Source: Nocardioidaceae bacterium (lineage in GTDB: Bacteria; Actinomycetota; Actinomycetes; Propionibacteriales; Nocardioidaceae). From it: a DNA stretch of 36,775 nt. The stretch covers positions 1 to 36,775 of the forward strand of contig JAICKK010000012.1 of the NCBI GenBank assembly GCA_025927955.1, given 5' to 3'. Numbering within the stretch: the first letter of the stretch is position 1; every line of letters starts with the position of its first letter. Below are positions 16,489 through 23,412 of the stretch, piece after piece. The position numbers and the translations under genes are program-made. The notes under the pieces are model-generated. The model had not been told where the DNA came from. It saw nothing but the letters and a program-made list of their open reading frames with translations, and searched no databases.

Positions 16489-17147
16489 GACACGGTCAGC
16501 TTCGCGGGGGTCACGAGCCACGCGTTCGGGTTGATCAGCTGGAAGGCGCCGACCACGGAGACCGTCTTTCCCGTCAGGTGCGCGGTGTCGACCTTCGCGA
16601 GCACCTGCTTCTTGAGCTGCGCGTTCAACGCGGACGCGGCGTTCTGGTAGTCGATCTGGTTCGTGAAGTCGCCGAACTTGACCGTCCCGGGAGCGTCACG
16701 CAGGTCCGTGCCGTTGATGGCCGGCCCGGTCTGGATGCGGATGAGCAGGTTCTTGGGAAGCCCGGCCACCTTCACCGGGTAGATGCCGGAGGCGCCCTTG
16801 CCGACGACACCTGTGAACTTGACGGACACCTCCGGCCCGGCCCCGCTGCCGGCGTCGATGCCGTACTTCTTCCCGGCAGCCGTCGGGCTCTTGGCCACCG
16901 CAGCCGCCAGCGTGGACGCGTCCACCGCCCGCTTCTCGATGGCGGCCTGCACCTTGGGGAAGTTCTCCTTGCCCCACGTGGCGGGGGAGAACGCCTGGGG
17001 GCCGGCACCCAGCGTCGAGCCCTTGCCGACCACCTTCGTGTCGAGCGCCATGGCCACCAGCAGCACGACGACCACGACCGCGAGAATCACGCGCTTGGCC
17101 TTGGTGCTCAGGCCGGCCGGGCCGCGCACGGTCGACGGCGCGCTCAC
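16485..17147 (-). CDS. DUF2291 family membrane-anchored protein
   Basis: About 220 residues: one N-terminal membrane segment (KAKRVILAVVVVVLLVAMAL, about 15-35) followed by an extracytoplasmic domain with TWGKENFPKVQAAIEKRA, YPVKVAGLPKNLLIRIQTGPAINGTDLRDA and FGDFTNQIDYQNAASALN. This is the DUF2291 pattern, a family of unknown function found beside RbsABC-type importers for polyols and pentoses; a transporter accessory role is inferred. The GTG at 17147 is preferred since it overlaps the stop of a short leader ORF (GTGA) that carries a strong ribosome site, while no good site precedes the GTG itself. First structural gene of the operon, ATGA-coupled to the ATPase. Confidence 0.78.
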   Translation of the reverse strand: MSAPSTVRGPAGLSTKAKRVILAVVVVVLLVAMALDTKVVGKGSTLGAGPQAFSPATWGKENFPKVQAAIEKRAVDASTLAAAVAKSPTAAGKKYGIDAGSGAGPEVSVKFTGVVGKGASGIYPVKVAGLPKNLLIRIQTGPAINGTDLRDAPGTVKFGDFTNQIDYQNAASALNAQLKKQVLAKVDTAHLTGKTVSVVGAFQLINPNAWLVTPAKLTVS

Positions 17148-17185
17148 AAGGCGGCGCCCGGGAGGAGGATGCCTGAGGCATGCAT
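17144..17185 (-). CDS. 13-codon leader ORF translationally coupled to DUF2291
   Basis: Minus strand ATG at 17185 is preceded by GAGGAG at good spacing and encodes MHASGILLPGAAL before a TGA at 17146-17144. That TGA overlaps the GTG start of the DUF2291 gene as GTGA, whereas the DUF2291 start has no ribosome site of its own. The arrangement suggests that ribosomes load on the short ORF and re-initiate. No run of regulatory codons is obvious. It may be only a loading device, or a sensor of translation. Expression is inferred. Confidence 0.5.
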   Translation of the reverse strand: MHASGILLPGAAL

Positions 17186-17233
17186 GGGGACGGCTCCTCT
17201 GCAGGTCGCATGCGACGGTATGGACCGGAGCCC

Positions 17234-17277
17234 GTGTGATAACTGTGTTATCTAACACTCGGCTCAAGTGAAAAGTA
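17234..17277 (-). promoter_or_regulatory. Transporter operon promoter with two overlapping palindromic operators
   Basis: Two overlapping dyads: GATAAC-TGT-GTTATC (17238-17252) and GTGTTA-TC-TAACAC (17245-17258). The block is AT-rich against a GC-rich background. On the minus strand TTACTT (17277-17272) and TAGATA (17253-17248), 18 bases apart, make a plausible promoter whose -10 lies inside the dyads. The DeoR regulator encoded in the operon is the obvious candidate binder. Motifs are seen; the regulator assignment is inference. Confidence 0.55.
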
Positions 17278-17377
17278 AGGTACGCGGCGTCGACGGGGCC
17301 TGTCAACGGTCCGCGCCGAGGACTTCGGCGCGCGTGCGGCGGCGTGCCGGCGAGCCGAGGTGCCGGCCTGGCGGATG

Positions 17378-17393
17378 CCGGGCCGGCGCCCGG
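17378..17393 (-). terminator. Short GC hairpin directly after lerI
   Basis: CCGGGC-GCCG-GCCCGG forms a 6-bp stem with a 4-base loop immediately after the lerI stop on the minus strand. There is no U tract, so it is at best a weak terminator or 3' end stabiliser. Confidence 0.35.
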
Positions 17394-18191
17394 TCACGCC
17401 CGGGCGGAGGAGGAGCCGGGCGCCGTCGCCGCGTGCCGGCCCGCGATGTCCAGGAAGGTCAGGAAGCCCTGGACGTCCCACGCCGCCCGGCCGATGAACA
17501 GCCCGTCGGTGTGGGGATCGTCGAGCAGGTCCTCGGCGTTGGCGGTGGTGACGCTGCCGCCGTACAGGAGCGCCCGGCAGCCCTGTCCAGAGCCCACGCG
17601 CGCGGCCTCCAGGCAGAGGGCTGCCAGGACCGGGGACACCTCGTCACGGGTGGCGGCCCGACCGGCCTCGCCGATCGCCCAGACAGGCTCGTAGGCCACG
17701 ATCGCGCCCGCCACCTCGTCGGCGCGAAGCCTGGACAGCGCCGCTGTCAGCTGCGCGGTCACGAACTCCTCCGCGCCGCCGCACTCGCGCACCGTCGACG
17801 GCTCCCCGACGCAGATGAGAGGGATCAGCCCCGCGTCCACAGCCGCCCGCGCCTTGCGGGACACCGACTCGTCGGTCTCACCGAACAGCTCGCGGCGTTC
17901 GGAGTGGCCCATCTCCACCAGCCGCGCACCGGCGTCGGCCGCCATGCGCATCGAGACCTCCCCCGTGCCGGCACCCTCGGGTGCCCAGTGGGCGTTCTGC
18001 GCGCCGAGCAGCACCCGGGACGCCGCGGGCATGCAGTCGCGAACGGCGGCGAGGCTGGTGTGCGCGGGTAGCACGAAGGGCTGGACGCCGTCGGGCACGG
18101 CGGCCGCCGCCAGGACGCCCGCGAACGCCCGCGCCTCGGCGATCGTCTTGGTCATCTTCCAGCTGGTACCCACCCAGAGAGCTCCGGCCAC
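17394..18191 (-). CDS. lerI: Triosephosphate isomerase-family L-erythrulose 1-phosphate isomerase
   Basis: A 265-residue TIM-type isomerase: Lys12 (GTSWKMTKT), His96 (EMGHSERR), Glu168 (VAYEPVWAIGE) and the phosphate-binding GGSV and IGRA segments. True triosephosphate isomerases have GNWKM with Asn next to Lys; here the residue is Ser in GTSWKM, a pattern I associate with EryH/LerI proteins that convert L-erythrulose 1-phosphate to D-erythrulose 4-phosphate. The GTG at 18191 has TAGCGT (18203-18198) 6 bases upstream, which points to a leaderless transcript of its own. It lies directly upstream of the transporter-kinase operon and supplies the step between kinase and DerI. Confidence 0.83.
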   Translation of the reverse strand: MAGALWVGTSWKMTKTIAEARAFAGVLAAAAVPDGVQPFVLPAHTSLAAVRDCMPAASRVLLGAQNAHWAPEGAGTGEVSMRMAADAGARLVEMGHSERRELFGETDESVSRKARAAVDAGLIPLICVGEPSTVRECGGAEEFVTAQLTAALSRLRADEVAGAIVAYEPVWAIGEAGRAATRDEVSPVLAALCLEAARVGSGQGCRALLYGGSVTTANAEDLLDDPHTDGLFIGRAAWDVQGFLTFLDIAGRHAATAPGSSSARA

Positions 18192-18305
18192 GTGGGGACG
18201 CTAACACCGGACGGTCCCGGCACGACTCGCGATCCACGGGCACCGGTGGCGGGAGGTCGCGTGGCCGCGGCCAGGTCTCCTTGCGAGGCGGGAGAAGGGC
18301 CTCGC

Positions 18306-18818
18306 TCACTCGTCGAGCCGGCGGCCCCCGAAGTACATCAAGGGATCGCTCAGCAGCTCGATCCCGATGCCGTCGGGGTCCTTCAGGTACATCGACTCCT
18401 CGATGCCCCGGTCCGGTCCGGAGTACGGGACCCCGGTCTCGTCCAGCCGGACACGGATCTGCTCCCACCGGTCGCGTGGCACCGAGATCGCGACGTGCTG
18501 AACGCCGCCGACCGCCTCGACGGCGCGCTCGAGCCCGAGACCGGGGAAGTCGAAGAACCCGAGGAGGGTCTCGTTGCCGACGTCGAAGAAGAAGTGCGAG
18601 GACCCGGCATAGTCCCGGTTCCCCACCAGCTCGACCAGCGGGAAGCCCAGCAGGCCTTGGTAGAAGCCTATCGTCGCCTCCACGTCGGAGCAGATCATCG
18701 CCGCGTGATGGATGCCGCGGCCGGGTGTCGGGGGACGCTCGGCCGGCGGGTGGAGGTACCGGGCGCGCAGCTCGTCGCGCCGAGCCTCGATCGCACGCAA
18801 CGCGCTGTCAGCCGTCAT
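18306..18818 (-). CDS. VOC-superfamily metalloprotein (glyoxalase/dioxygenase fold)
   Basis: 170 residues with two beta-alpha-beta-beta-beta modules after a 30-residue N-terminal helix. Candidate metal ligands are in GIHHAAMICSDVEATIGFYQGLLGFPLVEL (first His), FDVGNETLLGFFDFPG (Glu), GVQHVAISVP (second His) and KDPDGIGIELL (second Glu). Members include glyoxalase I, ring-cleaving dioxygenases, epimerases and resistance proteins, so the substrate cannot be stated. It is upstream of lerI on the same strand but separated by 114 bases that hold a likely lerI promoter, so co-transcription is uncertain. It could repair or isomerise a pathway by-product; no direct evidence. Confidence 0.85.
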   Translation of the reverse strand: MTADSALRAIEARRDELRARYLHPPAERPPTPGRGIHHAAMICSDVEATIGFYQGLLGFPLVELVGNRDYAGSSHFFFDVGNETLLGFFDFPGLGLERAVEAVGGVQHVAISVPRDRWEQIRVRLDETGVPYSGPDRGIEESMYLKDPDGIGIELLSDPLMYFGGRRLDE

Positions 18819-18957
18819 GCCCGGTCCCCTTCGCGAGCCACACTCGTCGCACCTTCAACAACCGGACTCTAGCGCTCGAGGGGGGTCGGCGACATGGGTC
18901 GGCACGGCCCATCGGTCCCGCCCGGACCGCGGCCGCGCGGGCACAGGTCCGCACGGG

Positions 18958-20136
18958 TCAGGTGAGCGCCTGCGGAGGGTCGTTCCGGGCAGGCTCGCGA
19001 CCGCCGGTCACCGACAGCGTGCTGCGGCCCTGCTGCACCACGTGCACCCGGCCGGGGAGGACCACGTGTCGCGGCGGGTCGCTCGAGCCCGACATGCGCT
19101 CGTGCAGCAGCCGCATCGCCGTCGCGCCCATCTCGCGCGCCGGCAGCGTGGCCGAGACGACGGCCAGCGGCGAGACGTCGTAGGGCCCCATCTCGTCCAT
19201 GTTCGCGAGCTCGACGGAGCCCGGGAAGCCGTTGGAGAAGGCCAGCAGGTCCGAGGCCGCGAGCGTCATGGTGGCCGCGTTGCCGCTGATGATGGCGGTG
19301 AGCCCGCCCGGCGAGTCCAGCAGCGAGCGCAGCCGGACCTGCCGGCGGACCGGGGGCAGTGCGGAGTAGTCGCGCAGCGCCGAGCGCTCCGGCAGCTCCG
19401 GCAGGCCGCCGTCGCGCAGCGCGCGGTAGTGGCCGCTGAGCCGGTCCCGCACGCTGGTGACGTCCTCCTCCCCCCACAGCACCGCCAGCGACCGGTGGCC
19501 GCGGCCGAGGACGGCCCTGGTGACCTCGTAGCCGATCGCGAAGTCGTCGAAGATCACCGCGTCGGTCGGCATCGACGGGAGGTAGCGGTCCACCAGCACC
19601 ACCGGCACCCCGCCGCGGCGCAGCTCGTCGATGGTGCTCGCTGCGCTCGAGTGGTCGCGCAGGTACACGACGATGCCGTGCGCCCCCTCGTCCACCACGC
19701 GCCGCAGCACCGCCTCCTCCGACCCGACATCGGGAGTGCTGCTGACCACCAGCCGATGTCCGCGTGCCGCGCACTCGGCGGCGATGCCCGCCCGGACCGC
19801 GACCTGGTGGGCGTCGACCTCGTTCGGGTTGACGAAGGCGACCGTCCGGGTGGTCGGCGCGGACGCAGCCGTGGACGGGGTACGACGGGCGGGGTCGGCC
19901 ACGAAGGTCCCGCGGCCACGACGCCTGACCACGAGTCCCTCGGCGACGAGGTCGTTGAGCGCGCGCACCGCCGTCGTGGTGGAGACGCCGAAGCGCTCGA
20001 CGATCTGGCGCTGGGTGACGAACGGCTGCTCGGCGGCGTACTCGCCGCGGGCGATGGCCTCCCGCAGGGAGGCCTTGACCCAGGCGAAGAGCGTCGTGCC
20101 CGGCGGTGGCCCGCCGACCCGGTCCTGCGCCCCCAT
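18958..20136 (-). CDS. GntR-headed transcriptional regulator with LacI-type sugar-binding domain
   Basis: A 392-residue hybrid. The N-terminal GntR winged helix spans about 14-80 (FVTQRQIVERFGVSTTTAVRALNDLVAEGLVVRRRGRGTFVAD). A periplasmic-binding-like LacI/GalR effector domain from about 95 onward has VAFVNPNEVDAHQVAVRAGI, GIVVYLRDHSS, GVPVVLVDRYLP, VTRAVLGRGHRSLAVLWG and a C-terminal MGATAMRLL block. This is the AraR-like architecture. It is divergent from the alpha-mannosidase/ABC operon with a 126-base shared region holding an inverted repeat, so it most likely represses that operon until a mannoside or mannose binds. The ATG at 20136 follows a GAAGGGG stretch. Confidence 0.87.
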   Translation of the reverse strand: MGAQDRVGGPPPGTTLFAWVKASLREAIARGEYAAEQPFVTQRQIVERFGVSTTTAVRALNDLVAEGLVVRRRGRGTFVADPARRTPSTAASAPTTRTVAFVNPNEVDAHQVAVRAGIAAECAARGHRLVVSSTPDVGSEEAVLRRVVDEGAHGIVVYLRDHSSAASTIDELRRGGVPVVLVDRYLPSMPTDAVIFDDFAIGYEVTRAVLGRGHRSLAVLWGEEDVTSVRDRLSGHYRALRDGGLPELPERSALRDYSALPPVRRQVRLRSLLDSPGGLTAIISGNAATMTLAASDLLAFSNGFPGSVELANMDEMGPYDVSPLAVVSATLPAREMGATAMRLLHERMSGSSDPPRHVVLPGRVHVVQQGRSTLSVTGGREPARNDPPQALT

Positions 20137-20181
20137 AGGTCATGACCCCTTCTCGTCCGGCCAGGAGCATATCCGAGCCGT

Positions 20182-20225
20182 GCACCTTTGATGTATTGAC
20201 GCGCTAAAGGGTGCGGCCCTAGGGT
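20182..20225 (+). promoter_or_regulatory. Alpha-mannosidase operon promoter and candidate operator
   Basis: TTGACG (20196-20201), 18-base spacer, TAGGGT (20220-20225) make a good promoter, closely matching the oiaC promoter in spacing and -10. An imperfect inverted repeat, GCACC-TTT (20182-20189) and AAAGGGTGC (20206-20214), brackets the -35 and is a candidate site for the divergent GntR/LacI hybrid. A TATGCT (20171-20166, minus) might be the -10 of the regulator gene. Motif-based. Confidence 0.5.
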
Positions 20226-20262
20226 CCGAAGGACCGCCTCGGGAGCGACACGGGAGAACGAC

Positions 20263-23200
20263 ATGCATGACGATCGGGTCCAGGTCGAGCGCCGCGTCGG
20301 CCGGATGCTCGCCGAGCGCCTGCGTCCGGCCGTGTACGGCGAGTCGGTGCCCCTGTCGCTGGCGTCCTGGCAGGCCCCCGGTGAGCCCGTCCCGCCGGGT
20401 GTGGGCCTGTCCGCGCAGTACTCGGAGACCAAGGCCGGCGAGGAGTGGGGGCCCTCCTGGGGGACCACCTGGTTCCACGTCAGCGGGACGGTGCCCGGGC
20501 ACTGGGCCGGCCGGGAGGTCGAGGCCGTGGTCGACCTCGGCTTCGCCTCCGACCGACCGGGCTTCTCGGCCGAGGCGCTGGCGATGCTCCCCGACGGCAC
20601 CCCGGTCAAGGCGCTGAACCCGATGAGCACCTGGCTGCCGGTCGCCGCGAGCGCGCGCGGCGGCGAGGACGTGGACCTCTACGTCGAGGCGGCCTCGAAC
20701 CCCGACATCCACGGCTCCGGGGTCGGCACCTACCTCGGCGACGTGCTGACCGCGGGCAGCGACCCGCTCTACCGGGTGCGGCGCGTCGACCTGGCCGTCT
20801 TCGAGCGCCCGGTGTGGGAGCTCGTGCAGGACGTCGAGGTCCTCGACCAGCTGATGCGGGAGCTGTCCACCGACTCTCCTCGTCGCTGGCAGATCCTGCG
20901 GACGCTCGAGAGCGCCCTGGACGTCCTGGACCTGCGCGACGTGGCCGGCTCCGCGCCGGCCGTCCGCGAGGTCCTGGCGCCGGCGCTGGCCGCCCCCGCG
21001 CACGCCGGCGCGCACGTCGTGACCGCCGTCGGCCATGCCCACATCGACTCCGCCTGGCTGTGGCCGCTGCGGGAGACGGTCCGCAAGGTGGCCCGCACGG
21101 TGTCCAACGTGACCGCGCTGATGGACGACCACCCCGAGCTCGTGTTCGCGATGTCCTCGGCCCAGCAGTGGGCCTGGATGAAGGACCACCGGCCCGAGGT
21201 GTGGGACCGGATGCGCGAAAAGGTGGCCACCGGCCAGCTGGTCCCGGTCGGTGGCATGTGGGTCGAGTCCGACACCAACATGCCCGGCGGCGAGGCGCTG
21301 GCCCGGCAGCTGGTGCACGGCAAGCGCTTCTTCCTCGAGGAGCTCGGCGTCGAGACCGAGGAGGTGTGGCTGCCGGACTCCTTCGGCTACACCGCGGCCC
21401 TGCCGCAGCTGGTCGCGCTGTCGGGCTCGCGGTGGTTCCTCACCCAGAAGATCTCCTGGAACCAGACCAACCGGCACCCCCACCACACGTTCTGGTGGGA
21501 GGGCCTCGACGGCACCCGGGTCTTCACCCACTTCCCTCCGGTCGACACCTACAACTCCGAGCTGAGCGGCGAGGAGATGGCGCACCTGGTCGCCAACTTC
21601 TCCGAGAAGGGCCTGGCGAACCGGTCCCTGGTCCCCTTCGGGCACGGCGACGGCGGGGGTGGCCCGACCCGCGAGATGCTGGCCCGGGCGGCGCGGCTGC
21701 GCGACCTCGAGGGCTCGGCCCGGGTCGAGGTCGAGGCGCCCTCGGCGTTCTTCGCCAAGGCGCTCGCCGACCATGCCGATCCCGCCGTGTGGGTCGGGGA
21801 GCTCTACCTCGAGCTGCACCGGGCGACGTACACCACCCAGGCCGACACCAAGCGGGGCAACCGGCGCAGCGAGCACCTGCTGCGGGAGGCCGAGCTGTGG
21901 GCGACCACCGCCGCGGTGCGCGCCGGCGCGCCGTACCCGGCGCAGGCCCTCGACCGCCTCTGGAAGACCGTGCTGCTCCACCAGTTCCACGACATCCTGC
22001 CGGGCTCGTCGATCGCCTGGGTGCACCGCGAGGCTCGCGAGACCTATGCGGAGGTGGCCCGCGAGCTCACCGTGATCGTCGCCACCGCGCAGCGGGCGCT
22101 CGCCGGGGACCCGGCGGCGGGCACGAGCGTGACGTTCAACGCGGCCCCCCACGACCGGGACGGGGTACCGGCCGGGGGCGCCGCCGTCGCCGCGGGCGCA
22201 GGGACGGCGCGCGGCGCCACCATGACCGCGACGGTGACCGCCACCGGCGACGGCTACGTGCTGGAGAACGGCCTGGTGCGCGCCGTCGTCGACCGGTGCG
22301 GGCTGCTCGGCTCGGTCGTCGACCTGGCGACCGGCCGCGAGGCCATCGCGCCCGGAGCCGCCGGCAACCTCCTCCAGCTGCACCCCGACGTCCCCAACAA
22401 CTGGGACGCCTGGGACGTCGACCGGCACTACACCCGGCACGTGACCGATCTCGTGGAGGCGACGTCGCTGGAGCCGGTGGTGCCGTCCGGCGCCCAGGAC
22501 GGTGCCGGGGTCCGCGTGGTGCGCCGGTTCGGCCGGTCCACGCTCACCCAGGTCGTGTCCCTGGCGCCCGGCGCCCGGCGCGTGGACATCGACACCGACG
22601 TCGACTGGCACGAGGTCGAGACGTTCCTCAAGGCCGCGTTCCCGCTCGACGTCCGCGCCGACCGCTCCTCCTCGGAGACCCAGTTCGGCTACGTCCAGCG
22701 GGCCACGGACACCAACACCAGCTGGGAGGTGGCCAGGTTCGAGATCTGCGCGCACCGCTACCTCCACGTCGGCGAGCCCGGCTACGGGCTGGCCCTCGTC
22801 AACGACTCCACCTACGGCCACGACGTCACCCGCACGGTGCGCCCCGACGGCGGTACGACGACCACGGTCCGGCTCTCGCTGCTGCGCGCGCCCCGCTTCC
22901 CCGACCCCGAGACCGACCAGGGCCGCCACCGGCTGCGCTACGCCCTGGTCGTGGGGGCCGACCTGCTCGACGCCACGCGCGAGGGCCACTGGCTCAACCT
23001 CCCCGCACGTTCGCTCCCGGGCGACGCCACGGTGGAGCCGCTGGTCTCGGTCGACAACGAGGGCATCGTGGTCTCCGCCGTCAAGCTCGCCGACGACGCC
23101 GGCGATGACGTGGCGGGCGACGTGGTCGTCCGCGTCTACGAGGCGCTCGGGGCCCGCGCGGAGGGCCGGCTCCGTCTCGGCTTCGACGTCTCCTCGGTCA

Positions 23201-23331
23201 CCGCGACCGACCTGCTCGAACGACCCCTGGACGACGGCGTCCTCGCCCTCGACGGCGACGGCCGGGTGCGGCTGCGGCTGCGCCCCTTCCAGGTCCTCAC
23301 CGTGCGCCTCGCCCGCGCCCGCGACGCCTGA
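20263..23331 (+). CDS. Alpha-mannosidase, glycoside hydrolase family 38
   Basis: 1022 residues, normal for bacterial GH38. Key sites are GHAHIDSAWLWP (from 257), whose His258 and Asp262 should bind the catalytic zinc, and the nucleophile Asp372 in WLPDSFGY. Also visible are the second zinc segment FHDILPGSSI and a C-terminal beta-sandwich region. Family members are retaining zinc enzymes that remove alpha-mannosyl residues. There is no signal peptide, so it acts in the cytoplasm on imported mannosides, which fits the ABC importer genes directly downstream. The ATG at 20263 follows GGGAGA. Glycan linkage specificity (alpha-1,2, 1,3 or 1,6) cannot be told. Confidence 0.93.
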   Translation: MHDDRVQVERRVGRMLAERLRPAVYGESVPLSLASWQAPGEPVPPGVGLSAQYSETKAGEEWGPSWGTTWFHVSGTVPGHWAGREVEAVVDLGFASDRPGFSAEALAMLPDGTPVKALNPMSTWLPVAASARGGEDVDLYVEAASNPDIHGSGVGTYLGDVLTAGSDPLYRVRRVDLAVFERPVWELVQDVEVLDQLMRELSTDSPRRWQILRTLESALDVLDLRDVAGSAPAVREVLAPALAAPAHAGAHVVTAVGHAHIDSAWLWPLRETVRKVARTVSNVTALMDDHPELVFAMSSAQQWAWMKDHRPEVWDRMREKVATGQLVPVGGMWVESDTNMPGGEALARQLVHGKRFFLEELGVETEEVWLPDSFGYTAALPQLVALSGSRWFLTQKISWNQTNRHPHHTFWWEGLDGTRVFTHFPPVDTYNSELSGEEMAHLVANFSEKGLANRSLVPFGHGDGGGGPTREMLARAARLRDLEGSARVEVEAPSAFFAKALADHADPAVWVGELYLELHRATYTTQADTKRGNRRSEHLLREAELWATTAAVRAGAPYPAQALDRLWKTVLLHQFHDILPGSSIAWVHREARETYAEVARELTVIVATAQRALAGDPAAGTSVTFNAAPHDRDGVPAGGAAVAAGAGTARGATMTATVTATGDGYVLENGLVRAVVDRCGLLGSVVDLATGREAIAPGAAGNLLQLHPDVPNNWDAWDVDRHYTRHVTDLVEATSLEPVVPSGAQDGAGVRVVRRFGRSTLTQVVSLAPGARRVDIDTDVDWHEVETFLKAAFPLDVRADRSSSETQFGYVQRATDTNTSWEVARFEICAHRYLHVGEPGYGLALVNDSTYGHDVTRTVRPDGGTTTTVRLSLLRAPRFPDPETDQGRHRLRYALVVGADLLDATREGHWLNLPARSLPGDATVEPLVSVDNEGIVVSAVKLADDAGDDVAGDVVVRVYEALGARAEGRLRLGFDVSSVTATDLLERPLDDGVLALDGDGRVRLRLRPFQVLTVRLARARDA

Positions 23332-23412
23332 CCCGTCGCGTCCGGTCCGCCCCAGCTGTCCGTCGTACCCGTCCGCCACCGCCACCCAGCGGCCGTCCCC
23401 CCGGAGGAACCG

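Noticed and set aside
17394-18191. Annotation as glycolytic triosephosphate isomerase
   Set aside because: The GTSWKM motif and the neighbouring tetrulose genes fit LerI better; core tpiA in actinobacteria normally lies with gap and pgk, which are absent here.
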